Below are positions 44,576 through 55,973 of a stretch of DNA of 64,000 bases, piece by piece. Below the pieces are notes generated by a model that was not told the origin of the DNA, searched no databases, and saw nothing but the letters and a program-made list of their open reading frames with translations. This DNA is from Nephrocerus scutellatus. Lineage: Eukaryota > Arthropoda > Insecta > Diptera > Pipunculidae. Both the position numbers and the translations under genes were made by a program. The stretch spans positions 63,378,882 to 63,442,881 of the forward strand of contig OX352761.1 in NCBI GenBank assembly GCA_947095585.1, in the 5' to 3' direction. Within the stretch, counting starts at the first letter, position 1. Each line of letters starts with the position of its first letter.

Positions 44576-46497
44576 CAAGCCGATGTGATCCAGATTTGCA
44601 TCCCTAAACTCTGGGCGTCCTTCCAGGGTAGGCTTGGCCAGCCTCGCTGACGTGTTTCATTAATCCTACCGCAAAGGATTTTTCGAGCAGGATCCTCCTC
44701 GCTCATGTGAGCTACGTGTGCTGCCCACCGGAGCCTACCGAGATTTATTCTCTTCAAGACGCCAACATCGCGGTAGCGCTCGTAGATCTCATCATTATAG
44801 AGTCTCCGGAATTGTCTTTCCTCACATAAGGGGCAAACCATTCTCCGTAAGACTTTTCTCTCCAACGCGGCTATGAGGTCAGAATGCTTTTTGCTAAGCA
44901 CCCAAGTCTTCGGAGTACTTGGCGCTTAAATATTGGTATGACCATTGTCTTATATACCAGCAGCTTGGATGTTATGGTTAAAATCCTGGATTTGAAGAGT
45001 CTTGACTGACTATTAGTAGCCTTTGTTGGCTTTAAGCAACCGTGCGCATGTTTCTGTTTCCATGCTTTTATCGGCTGCTACAATTGACCCGAGATAGTTA
45101 GAGTATGGCACTACTTCAAATTCGCGCTCCACTATTTGAATTGAGGGACCAATGTTGGATCTTCTCCTCGCAGACATGGCCACCATGAACTTTGTTTTGC
45201 TCTCATTTTTGTGCAGCCCCAGATTTCGTGCCGCCTGCTCGATCTGGATGAAAGCTTCCTGTACAGCTCTTCGGTTTCTACCAACGATGTCAATATCGTC
45301 TGCGTATGCTAGTATCTGAATGGACTCATAGAGGATTGTTCCTCTAGCTGTTACGTCAGAGCCTCGGATCAATTTCTCCAACGCCAGGTTGAAGGGGACG
45401 CAGGCCAGTCCATCCCCTTGTCGGAGCCCGTTATAGATGTTGAATGGGCTTGATAGTGATACGGATATTTTTACATTATTATAACATTGGTCATGGTCAA
45501 CCTACATAGTCGTGTCAGTTTATTTGGGATGCCGAATTCTCTCTTGCTTTATAAACTTCTGTCATAGGCGGCTTTAAAGTCTATAAAAAGTTGGTGCAGT
45601 GAGTTTTGAAACTCTAGACATTTTTCCATCACTTGCCTAAGGGTGTAAATCTGATCAGTTGTTGATTTGCTTAGGATGACGCCACACTTTTATCGACCAG
45701 TGATGACTTAAGCGTATGGGGCTATCCTGTCTTGAAGGATAGTGGATAAAATCTTATACGCGGTACTCAACAACGTTATACCACGATAATTGCTGCATGT
45801 TGTGATATCTCCTTTCTTATGTATGGGGAAAAGAAAGCCTCTTCACCAGTCTTCTGGCATCGCTTCTTTCTCCCATTCTTGCACATCTTTTTCATGAGTT
45901 GCTTGGTGTATTGTGGGGCCTCCTATTTTAAACAGCTCCGCTGGGATCCCATCTGATCCCTGGGCCTTTTTATTAATGAGCCGATTTATCGCTCTGCTAA
46001 ATTTGTCTATGCTTTGTGGCAGCAGCATAGTATTGTCTTCGGTCATTGGTGGAGCCTCCGATTCCTCGGCTAGCTGGCCATTCAGCAACTCATGAAAGTG
46101 CTCTTCCCATCGCTCTAAGATGCCTTTGAGATTGGCAATCAGATTACCCTCTTTGTCTTTGCAGTATATGCAACGCGGTGTATATTGCGTCTTACCGCGG
46201 ACTCTTTGGTAGAACTTCCGCACCTGGTGAGGTCCTTGCTCTCTATACTGTTCTAGTTCATGGAAGAGATTCTTCTCCCAGGCTGCTTTTTTTTCGCCGG
46301 TGAACTGTTTTTTTATATCTTCTGAATTCTTTATATTCATCTTCGCGTGCCCGCGTTCTATGAGATTGTTGCATTGCTGGGTACGCAACATTCTTACGTT
46401 CAGTCGCTAGCTTACATTCGTCATCGAACCAGTCGTTCCGATCTCTACGACTACTGCCTAAGGTGGAGTCAGCAGTACCAATGACAATACCATATAT
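44575..46497 (-). pseudogene. RTE-like LINE fragment
   Basis: Minus strand. The start of the region (46497-46391) gives RRDRNDWFDDECKLATERKN. The frame 46391-45843 has the pre-RT helix region and KKAQGSDGIPAELFK. 45381-45013 has LAYADDIDIVGRN, the catalytic motif, with EVVPYSNYLGSIV. 44901-44575 has LRWAAHVAHMSEEDPARK and a decayed GRPSLPWKD block. Stops fall between these segments. It differs from the 5597-8861 element. The 5' side is cut by the solo LTR at 46498. Confidence 0.82.
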
Positions 46498-47790
46498 TGT
46501 AACGGAGTTTTTTACAGCCGGGGTAAACTCAGCGTGACCAGGGTTCAGAGGTCCGTTACAATAAAATTTCTATTTGGTGAATCTTCGAATTATTCTTCTT
46601 TATTTCTCTTTTTCTTATTACTTATAATTTAACGTGAGCCTGGGACGAGCGTAAATCCTGAGCGATGCGCTAGCCGTAGACTAGCGTAAGTCCTGAGCGA
46701 TGCGCTAGCCTTAGACTAGCGTAAATCCTGGGCAATGTGCTAGCGTGAGACTGAGACGAGCTTAAATCCTGTGCGATTTGTTAAACCGAGACGAGCGTAA
46801 GTCCTGAGCGATGCGCTAGCCTTAGACGAACGTAAATCCTGGGCGATGTGCTGGCGTGAGCCTGACGCGAGCTTAAATCCTGAGCGATTTGTTAGCCTGA
46901 GACGAGCGTAAGTGCTGAGCGATGTGAGCATTAGCCTGAGCCGAGCGTCAATTCGGAGCGACTTGTGGGCGTGAGCCTGAGACAAGCAAGAATCCTGAGC
47001 GCTGCGTAAGTCCTGAGCGATTGGTGAGCATGGGCCTGAAGCGAGCGTAAATCCTGAGCGATGCGTAAGCGTAAGCCTTAGAAAAGCAAGAATCCTGAGC
47101 AATGCGTGAGCGTGAGCTAGAGACGAGCGTCAATTCTGAGCGACTTGTGAGCGTGGAGCCTGAGACAAGCAAGAATCCTGAGCGATGCGTAAGCGTAAGC
47201 CTGAGACAAACTTGGCTAAAGTGAGCTATGATCGACCCCTCGACGTGGACGTTAAACGATCGTAAGCGTAGCGAGCGTTAGACGAACCATATGGTCAACG
47301 ATGACAACGAGGAGGGGGAAAGAAGTCGACAGCGGTAAGCTGAGATGTACCAGCGTAACAACCCGTGGGGCAATCTCACAGCGAAGTTACGTCGTACGAC
47401 GATGGATACAGTGACGTCGGTAGAGAAACGCGTTGACAGCAGTAAGCTGAGATGAACCAGCGTAACAACTCGTGGGGCAATCTCACAGCGAAGTTACGTC
47501 GTATGACGATGAATATAGCGACGTCGGTAGAGAAACACATTCACAGCAGTAAGCTGAGATGTACCAGCGTAACAACCCGTGGGGCAATCTCACAGCGAAG
47601 TTACGTCGTACGACGATGAATACAGTGACGTCGGCAAAGAAAAGACGACATTGGCAGCAAATAAGAAAACCAGCAAAAATTATATCGCTTACCGAGGTGT
47701 GATCCTGTCCGCAGACTACCAGAACTAAGAGAGTGAGCGCCTGCATGCTCAACCGTCTTATACCATTTTGCATGGCAAAATTCTAAATAT
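46498..47790 (-). repeat. Solo LTR related to the Gypsy-1/Gypsy-2 LTRs
   Basis: Begins TGTAACGGAG with the same first ~60 bases as the other LTRs (ccagccggggtaaactcagc-like). It has gcgatgcgctagcc-type short repeats (46640-47220) and three ~102-bp units (47325-47640) matching the 95-bp unit of Gypsy-1. No primer site or internal sequence adjoins it. The right end is uncertain, between 47710 and 47790. ATAT occurs on both sides (46494-46497, 47787-47790), but the sequence before the right one does not end in CA. Confidence 0.7.
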
Positions 47791-47879
47791 CGTGTTGTGA
47801 TGTGATTGGCCAGTCCGGTGGCGTGATGTTGTGTTATCTATTTGACTTTTATATGCGTTTGTTGGCTACACTTGTGGGT

Positions 47880-49290
47880 ACAGGGTGCACCCGAATCTGG
47901 GGAAAAAATGCCCAACACTGTGAGGGAAAGGAAAAGTCCTACTCCTCAAAACAGATTTCTTCTCGTTTCATTTCATTTCGTGATGCTGAAAAAGCAATTG
48001 ACAAATATAGCGGGGATAGTTCTTTTTTAATAAAAGTGTGGCTAGAACATTTAGATGAACTTAATCGAGTTTCTGTCGCTTTATAAATGATGTATTCAAA
48101 GGTTTGATGAAAGGGGGTATATTGATTGTGTATTTCGATGACATAATTATACCATCAGCAGACTATCGTTTGAAGAGCATACTGGAGCATGCAAGCTCCT
48201 ATGGTCTACAAATAAACTGGCACAAGTGTCAATTTCTCCAAAAATAGGTAGAATATTCGAAGATTTATCCTTCACCTACAAAAATTAAGGCTGTTCAAAA
48301 GTTTTCTGAGCCAAAAACTTTGAAACAACTGCAATGATTTCTGGGATTTGTCGGGTATTTTCGAAAATTTGAAAGTTGAAAAAGGATACTCCATTCAATT
48401 TTGGACCCACGCAAAAGCAGGCGTTTGGTTTACTATAAAAAGTTTGATTGAACAACCAGTACTATAAATCTATGATCAGGAGGCACACGGATGCGAGTAA
48501 GATTGGTTTGGGTGCAATTCTGCTTCAAAAGATAGATAAGATAGATAGTCAGAATAAGCTATATTCTATCTACTAATGGAGTATTTCAACATTGGACGCA
48601 GAAAAGAGATATCACTCCTATGAGCTTGAGGTATTAGCTATAATGAAGGCACTACAAAAACTACGACCATACTTACTTGGCATTAAATTTACAATTTTTA
48701 CTGACTGCTCAGCTTTTCAACGTACGGTAAGCCGTTATTCCAGACCGTGTTAAAAGATGGACATTGTTTATGGAGGACTTTAACTACAAGCTAGAATTCC
48801 GTGCCAGCAATAGGATGAAGCATGTTGATGACTCAGTCGGAATCCTATGTTAGTCAAAGGTCATTCCGGTGTCAAAAAAATGGCGGAGATTTTAAAGAAA
48901 GACTTTACATCCCGAAGTTTTTGGAAAAGGCGGAAAACTGCATTAGCTGTTGCATTTAATGCATTTTAACTGGACGAATCAACCAAGTCCTCGTCCCGGT
49001 TCTCAGCCAGTTATTTATTTAACATCCGGAAAAATGGTTCGGATATGTGCCACGAGTTCAACGATGTTTAAATTCTACCTTTCATAGCAGTGTGAATCTA
49101 ACCCCACATGAAGTTCTGACTGGCGTTAAGATGCGGATCGGCGATGATGGTGTTATTCTAGGAGTTCTTCAGAGTTAATTAACCAAACAGTTTACTGACA
49201 ATCTTTACGAGGATCATGAAAGGGTGCGGTAGAGCATAAGAGCTAAGAAGCAACAAAGGCTACAATACGACAAACATAGTCAAAGTGCTC
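47880..49290 (+). pseudogene. Decayed plus-strand Gypsy (gag fragment, RT, RNase H, integrase)
   Basis: The gag fragment FRDAEKAIDKYSGDSSFLIKV (to 48086) is followed by RT YFDDIIIPSADY and INWHKCQFLQK (48140-48245), then FLGFVGYFRKF. RNase H remains are TDASKIGLGAILLQK, RYHSYELEVLAIMKALQKL and IFTDCSAF. Integrase remains are HSGVKKMAEIL and NLTPHEVLTGVKMRIGDD (to ~49160). Stops and frame breaks are frequent. The deletion between gag and RT removes the protease. Confidence 0.75.
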
Positions 49291-49815
49291 ATAAATATTC
49301 GGTGTGCGATATAGGTGCAGTAAAGTGTACACAATCGCAGTATATCAAGTACGGGAATCGCTTAAGAAATTGATTGGTCCACAAAATTCCAGACCCTATT
49401 AACCATATCCCAGAATTTCCATAGGAACAAGTCTTATAGTCGCATCTTAGTCCTACATACTGAATTTCATACAACAACTATTGCCTTGAGTTAAACGCAA
49501 GCAAAAAAATTTACGAGGATCATGAAAGGGTGCGGTAGAGCATAAGAGCTAAGAAGCAACAAAGGCTACAATACGACAAACATAGTCAAAGTGCTCATAA
49601 ATATTCGGTGTGCGATATAGGTGCAGTAAAGTGTACACAATCGCAGTATATCAAGTACGGGAATCGCTTAAGAAATTGATTGGTCCACAAAATTCCAGAC
49701 CCTATTAACCATATCCCAGAATTTCCATAGGAACAAGTCTTATAGTCGCATCTTAGTCCTACATACTGAATTTCATACAACAACTATTGCCTTGAGTTAA
49801 ACGCAAGCAAAAAAA
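49204..49815. repeat. Perfect 306-bp tandem duplication
   Basis: 49204-49509 and 49510-49815 appear identical. Each joins the last part of the decayed Gypsy (ttacgaggatcatgaaaggg) to one unit of the ~118-bp satellite and an A-rich end. Confidence 0.88.
49350..49485. repeat. ~118-bp satellite unit
   Basis: One unit (gggaatcgcttaagaaattg ... cctacatactgaatttcata). The second copy in the duplicated half is at 49656-49791. Confidence 0.75.
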
Positions 49816-50294
49816 TTTATTCAAAAAAATAATAAATTTTATTAAAAATAATTGAAAATATTTTTCTTTTTTTCATTCTAATTAAAAATTAAATTTTTTC
49901 TTTTATTTCAAATTGAGTTTTATACCATTCATTATTTATTGTTGTGTTGAAAATATTCAAGAATACTTTTTGATATCTTCAAAAAAAAAAAACCGAAACA
50001 ATTCGCCAATTTAAAATCGCTGTTTCTGGTGCTGTTGGATAATCAAAACGACAAAAACATTGCACTGAGTCACCAAAAGAAGTCAAATAAAATCCTTGCG
50101 TCAAAAATTGCTGAACTCGAACAGCGGATACAGGCGTTATCCGGTAATTGTTTAACAGCAGCCAATGGTGTCTCTCCATCACAGATTCTTCTACACGGAT
50201 ATTGTCCATCAACCTTGAATACTACTGGCAGCAATACCATCGAAACAAAGTCTTCATCTCGTAACGTTACCGAAGATTCTGACACAAAAGTATT
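49816..50294 (+). other. AT-rich segment with possible LINE ORF1 remnant
   Basis: The frame 50029-50300 reads SNKILASKIAELEQRIQALS, a heptad-like helical stretch that could belong to a LINE ORF1 protein preceding the CR1-like copy. No other support. The remainder is AT-rich. Confidence 0.35.
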
Positions 50295-51335
50295 TTTATT
50301 CAAGTTTTTAAATTTTTTAAATAATTTATTTTATTTGAGTAGTTTTTAGAAGCAGAATTTTTATTGACTTTCCGTCTCAGTAGCTGTGCGTGCCTTTTAC
50401 GTTTGTTATGCCTGGTACTACAAACGAATCAGTAACGTTTTCACTGTTGAGTGGTTGGTTCGTAGAAATTCCTCTTATTGTTATTATTTTTAATATTTTT
50501 AATATTTTTAATTTTTTATTATATTCTAATCTTATTTACGTATATTTTCATCATCTTGACGGGTTCGGTATTTTTTACTTTGTAAAATGAACTCTTAATT
50601 TGAAATTCATTTCACAAATATTCGCGGCATTAAAAGTAATTTCAACTCGATCGTGGCTCATCTTGACGCGAATAAACCTGCGGTTCTAAGTTTATGTGAA
50701 TCGCAAGCCTCTTATATGGGTTATTTTGTTTATACGTGAAGACATCAGTTTTAGTGTACCAAAATTTAATATTCCAAACAGTAATCCCATGTTCAATACA
50801 ATATGGATTGAAATTGTAGTTTCAAACCATTCTATGTTTATTTGTTCCCTTTATCGTAGTCCTAATTTGTCACCTGATGACACTAATATTGAGTTTAATT
50901 ACTTATCTGAAACTATAGACAAGTTTTACCAGTCCTCACCAACATCAGAATTGGTAGTCTTGGGTGATTTTAATGTCCACAATGATTCATGGTTGACCTA
51001 TTCGAATGGTAGAGGTCGATCTGGTGATAAATCGGCACCTACGAACTACCGTCCAATTGCTTTGTTGTCGGTTCTATCTAAGGTAATGGAATCTATCGTT
51101 AATTTCAGACTAATGAACTATCTGGATTCGAATGTTCTTTTATCCGATGTTCAGTATGGATTTCGTAAAAATCGCTCTTCAGGTGAACTAATGACGTGCA
51201 TGACTCATTGTTTGGAGCGAAGCATTGAAATTCTAGGTGAATCAAGCGTTGTTTCCTTAGATATTTCTAAAGCTTTTGATAGAGTTTGGCATGATTGTCT
51301 TATAAAAGTTGTATTAAATGGTATATCTTCACAGA
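50295..51335 (+). pseudogene. CR1-like LINE copy 2, internally deleted
   Basis: Same family as 14770-16900, including the leader (ggcctggtactacaaatgaa in copy 1, a near match here). The endonuclease keeps LVVLGDFNVHNDSW and SNGRGRSG, then jumps in frame to GDKSAPTNYRPIALL of the RT, losing ~1 kb with the endonuclease end and RT start. It continues through DVQYGFRKNRSSGELM and LDISKAFDRVWHDCLI, and after another small deletion ends at KVVLNGISS. There the Jockey-like LINE begins. Confidence 0.82.
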
Positions 51336-53270
51336 CGACCTTGGCGCTTTCGGTAACTATGTACATTCTAAAAGAATCTCACACCTCCAACGGAGCCGCG
51401 TTGACCATAGCAAATTTTTTCGTCCCTAATTTACCACCGTTGACAACAATTAAACCACCCTCCCCTACACCTCATCATAACTTTCCACGTATCTTTTACT
51501 ACCAGAACGTAAGAGGCCTACGCTCGAAAACCCGTGATGTTCTTCACCAATCTCATGCCCTCCCATTTGATATATATGCCCTGACTGAAACCAATCTAAT
51601 CCCGGACATAAGAAACCAAGAGTTATTCCCTCCTACTTTTAATGTTTTTCGAGATGACGATCTTACCCGCCCTAAGTAAGACTCTCCCTGTCGTGGAGTC
51701 TTGCTAGCCATTCACAACGACCTCGACTCGTCTCTCATCGCTATTTCTTCGTCCTCTAAACTCGATTTCGTTTCAATAAAAAGAACACTCCCCCGTAGGT
51801 CCCTGTACATTATGTGTTGTTACATTCAACCGACCCAACCTATCGAATCCTACCAACTTGCTATCGACGCCATTGACAAAATAATCGACTCATCTGACTC
51901 CCTTGACGACATCCTTATCTTCGGCGACTTTAATTTGCCTCAACTGCATTGGACTCCATCGGATGATGAATCCTTTTTCATCGCTTCAAATCCCAACTCA
52001 ACAAAGGAATGTCTGTTCGTATATCGGCTTACAGACTCAAGTCTATGCCAAGTTAGTGGCGTCCCTAACTACATGCGTAGGCAATTAGACCTTATTTTCA
52101 CAACTGACCCCATTAACTCCTCTGTCTCGCTATGTCAACTATCCCTATCGACTATTGATAATTTTCACCCCCCTCTTCTCCTTTCTTTTTTCCACAACTC
52201 TCCACTACAGTCACCTCATCCCATAGTTCTTACTTCTTACGACTTTCATAAAGCTTATTTCCGCAAAATTAATGACTATCTTAACAGGTCTTCCTTTAGG
52301 TTTGACAATCTATCTTTAAATGATGCCATCTCCACTTTCTACAAACAAATATTTAACTCTATTTCTCTTTATGTCCCTTTCACACGCCATAAAACCTCAT
52401 CTGCATCTCCTCCTTGGTATAATCGAAGTCTTCGCTCCTTAAGAAACAAGAGAAACAAGTTATGGGCGACTTACCTTCGAACTTATTCTTTTTCTGACTA
52501 TTCCAACTATCTCAGTATTTACCTGCAATTTACTCAGCTTTATATTTCTCTTTATCAGCGCTACCTCAGCCATCAGCGCAGCCATCTAGGCCCTCGGTTT
52601 GTCAAACGGGGGCCCAAGAATTTTCCAACCCTTACGTGACCAGATCCCTCTACATTACATTTGTCCGTCCCCTCCTCGAGTACGCTAGTCAAGCGTGGTC
52701 CCCATATCATCAAGTTCATGTGTCTAGAATCAAGAGTATCCAACGTCGATTTCTCCGTTTTGCTCTTCGAGGGCTACCTTGGGACAATCATCTTATACTG
52801 CCTCCCTACCAAGACCGCCTCAACCTCATAAACTTGAAAACCCTAGAAGAACGCAGAGATATAGCTGACATTCTTTTCATAAATAGTCTCCTCTCAGGCT
52901 CCGTCGATTGCGCGTCTCTATACAATTCGATTTTCTTTAATACTAACCCTCGTAATCTACGATGTCCGCCTCTCTTCTATCTACCGATACACCGCACCAT
53001 GTACGGCTCCAACGAACCAATCTCCCGTATGCTGCGTAAGGTTACTTAAACCTTACCGTTTTCGATTTTAACCGCAGCACTCCCTGCCTTAAACTTGATC
53101 TCCTCCGCCATCCCGCCTAGCTTTATATGTTAGCTATAAGTCTTAGTTTTTAGTCTTAGTTTTAAGTCTTAGTTTTAAATTTTCAATCATGGTTAGGTTT
53201 TAAGGTTTTAGCTTGTAATAAGCCGAATAAATGGGGGCAATTGCCCCCACCAAAATTAATTTAAAAAAAA
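51336..53270 (+). pseudogene. Jockey-like LINE, RT core deleted
   Basis: The endonuclease is well preserved: FYYQNVRGLRSKTRDV, YALTETN (catalytic Glu), a stop near 51678, then IFGDFNLPQLHW and RQLDLIFTT. The pre-RT region (TSSASPPWYNRSLRSLRNKRNK) ends near 52610 (FVKRGPKNF) and passes directly into the C-terminal block YITFVRPLLEYASQAWSPYH and IQRRFLRFALRG (52636-53049). The whole RT catalytic region is missing. The 3' end gccgaataaatgggggcaat precedes an A-rich tail. The clade call is tentative. Confidence 0.8.
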
Positions 53271-53599
53271 ATATATAAGTCAGTATTTCTTTCATTACTT
53301 TTAAAAATTGTAATATTTTCTTGGTCAAGGTTTTTTGTAGTTTTCCCTGACCATGTTCCATTGATTAAAGCATTTGGACTCGCGTTGCTTTTTCAATGAA
53401 TCAGAGAGAATTCTGAGAAAATAAATTGAAACCGGCTACAAACGTGAGGAATGTGATATATTGTAAATCACATTCCTTCGATTTTTATTTTATTTTGAAT
53501 TGTAATAAAGAGCTTAGCCCAACTTATTGCCGTGACGCAAGTCATTCAGGGAGTCGTCCCTTGGCAATAAGTCAATATAAATATAAAAAAAAAAACCGA
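53271..53599. other. No gene; short inverted repeat
   Basis: AT-rich DNA without a convincing frame. A 10-bp perfect inverted repeat GGAATGTGAT/ATCACATTCC (53448-53457, 53467-53476) with a 9-base loop lies here, and a weaker one, TTATTGCC/GGCAATAA, is near 53524-53572. Confidence 0.5.
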
Positions 53600-54000
53600 A
53601 TATCATACGAATCGCTGTGAAATTGCTTGGTCCACAAAATTCCAGAACCTTTGGGCTAGATCACAGAATTTACATTGGAACAAGTCTTATAGTCGCATAA
53701 TAGTCCTACATACCGAATTTCATAGGAATCGCTTGTGAAATGGCTTGGTCCATAACATTCCAGACCCTATTGGCCAGATATCAGAATTTTCATAGGAACA
53801 AGTGTTATAGTCGCATCTTAGTCCTTCATACCGAATTTCATACGAATCGCTTGATAAATTCCAGACCCTATTGGCCAGATCCCAGAATTTCTATTGGAAC
53901 AAGTCTTATAGTAGCATCTTAGTCCTACATACCTAATTTCATACGAATCGCTTGAGAAATGGCTTGGTCCATAAAATTCCAGACCCAAGTCTTATAGTCG
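53600..54000. repeat. ~118-bp satellite array, three to four units
   Basis: Units with gaatcgcttgagaaatggct, tggtccataaaattccagac, and cttatagtcgcatcttagtc. The array stops inside a unit (cttatagtcg) exactly where the BEL/Pao LTR begins at 54001. Confidence 0.82.
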
Positions 54001-54237
54001 TGTTTCAGGTAGTTTTACTTTATTTGTATAAAGTAATTTATTAGCAATTATCAAATATATATATGAACAGTTGATGAATATTTTGTCTACACAGCTAATA
54101 CTAATAATTCACATTAAACTAATAAAAGCACTAAAATGGTACGTGTGTAGTCCATGCTGACAAGAAACGACTGCCCTCTCTGCTCGTTATCAATCTGTCA
54201 TCTGGGTTGGTTTGTCGACTCGTTTTAGACTGTGACA
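54001..54237 (-). repeat. Putative BEL/Pao 3' LTR
   Basis: TGTTTCAGGTAG to gactgtgACA, 237 bp with TG..CA ends, between the satellite and the end of the BEL/Pao integrase frame. No second LTR was found. The limits are inferred from the ends and the context. Confidence 0.6.
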
Positions 54238-54300
54238 GAAATGAGTATGTTCGCAGGCTGGCGATGGAATTGTAGGTTAATATACGAAATTTTAATGATT

Positions 54301-55139
54301 TTACTGCGAATGATAATTTAATTTGGACGATTTGGATCGAGTCAAGCGATTATCAGGTATGTCTGAGTTGTCCACCTCTGGGATTGCTAGCAGCGGAGCC
54401 GTAGGTAGGAAATGTGCTGGCGTGATTGCAAAGACGTCGTCGATGTCTTCATTCACAGGGGTGAGTGGTCTAGAGTTGAGAATGGCCTCGATTTGGCACA
54501 ACAATGTAGTTAATTCCTCAAACGTTAACCTTGATTGTCGAATCGTTCGTGTGAGGTGATGTTTCACTGACCGCACTGCGGCCTCCAAAATTCCGCCAAA
54601 GTGAGGAGCCGCGGGAGAATTAAACTTCCAAATAATTCCTCGCTCTGTGGTGAAGCTTAATACCATTTCGTCTTTCGTGTTTGAGTGAAGTTGACGTTGG
54701 ATTTGATTGAGCTTTCGTTTTGCTCCCACAAAATTGGTACCATTATCACACGATATGGTACTCTTCTGCTAACAAATCTTTTTAGTGCGGCCAAAAATGC
54801 ATCTGTGGTTAAGTTTCCAGCCAGCTCCAAGTGGATCGCCTTGACTGACATGCAGACGAATACGACAATGTATGCCTGGACAAATTTTGCTCCTCTACCG
54901 GTTTTTGTTGCAATTTCGATCGGGCCAGCCATATCTAAACCAGTGTGCGTAAAAGGTTTTGTTGGTGTTACCCTCTCGGCTGGTAAATTTCCCATGATTT
55001 GATTGGTCGGGCGGGAATTAAGCCTGCGACAGATAATACAATCATTTGTTACCTTTCTTGCTAGATTTCGTACACTGATGATCCAGAAGGATTGACGCGA
55101 CAAATGAGTGAGCAGGGATGGGCCAGGATGGAGATACAT
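54301..55139 (-). pseudogene. BEL/Pao integrase
   Basis: Minus-strand frames 55139-54657 and 54729-54301 overlap through one frame break. Landmarks of BEL/Pao integrase: CIICRRLNSRPTNQIMGNLP (zinc-binding end), FTHTGLDMAGPI with the first Asp, VFVCMSVKAIHLELA, IIWKFNSPAAPHFGGILEAA, which contains the catalytic Glu, and TLLCQIEAILNSRPLTP. The second Asp block (DNGTNF) lies at the frame break. It is non-functional as it stands. Confidence 0.88.
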
Positions 55140-55238
55140 TATGTGAAGGTAGGATAGGATAATATGGCTTAAGATGTGATTGTTAGGTAAAATTATTGGG
55201 TGCCTTTGATCATAGGGACATTCTGCGTGTTTAAGGCG

Positions 55239-55973
55239 TCATACGACGCGCAGGATACCTGTGTTTGGTGTAATTGGACCTCTCTGCACCGAATCAGTTG
55301 GATACCTTAAAAATTTGCTCTTGCAAAATGAAGTGAATCTGCGAAGGTGTACCATGATCCGTTTCATCGTGGTAAAGGAAGAGGTGCGTCTAGCAACCAT
55401 AGCAACCGAGTTTGGGTCTACAGCAACATTGTGGACACGTACTGCATGTTCCTCTAGAGTTTCAATGGTTTGAAGCCTTGTATCATTACTGGATTGCTGC
55501 GCACAGGTATCCTTAGGTTGACTTAGCCAAGACGGCCCATTCCACCAGAGCAAGTTATTCAGCAGATTGGTTGGCGTGCACCCACGGGAGGCGCAATCAG
55601 CTGGGTTGATAGATGAGGATACGTGTTTCCATTTTGTTTTCGGCATGAGTTCTAGTATTTGGGTAGTTCGGTTAGATATGTACACCTTCCATTTGGATGG
55701 ATGATGCGACAGCCAATGTAAAACGATTTCCGAATCCGTCCAACAATACACGGGAATCTTCTGCAGCTTCATGGAGTCGATGACCGACTTAGTTAATGCG
55801 GATAGTAGCAGCGCACCGCATAGCTCGAGTCTAGGAATAGAAATAGTTTTAATCGGTGCTACTCTCGTTTTTGCAGCAATAAGATGGACGTGTACATTTT
55901 GGAATTCATCAATTGGCCTGCAGTATAGCACGGCGGCATATGCAGTTGCACTTGCGTCTGCGAATGTAGCCAT
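55239..55973 (-). pseudogene. BEL/Pao RNase H region
   Basis: An open 244-codon frame: MATFADASATAYAAVLYCR (first Asp), ISIPRLELCGALLLSALTKS, VYCWTDSEIVLHWLSHHPSKW, and SSSINPADCASRGCTPTNLL. This is the RNase H plus connection typical of BEL/Pao. Its upstream side joins Gypsy RNase H at ~55965-55990 instead of BEL RT. It stops just before the integrase zinc region. Confidence 0.85.

Noticed and set aside
46498..47790. Confirmed ATAT target duplication for the solo LTR
   Set aside because: ATAT is present on both sides, but the left copy sits in an AT-rich run and the right boundary lacks a CA end, so the duplication cannot be asserted.
47802..48086. Possible small host gene
   Set aside because: The C-terminal part (FRDAEKAIDKYSGDSSF) is a Gypsy gag fragment and is followed by RT remains of the same strand.
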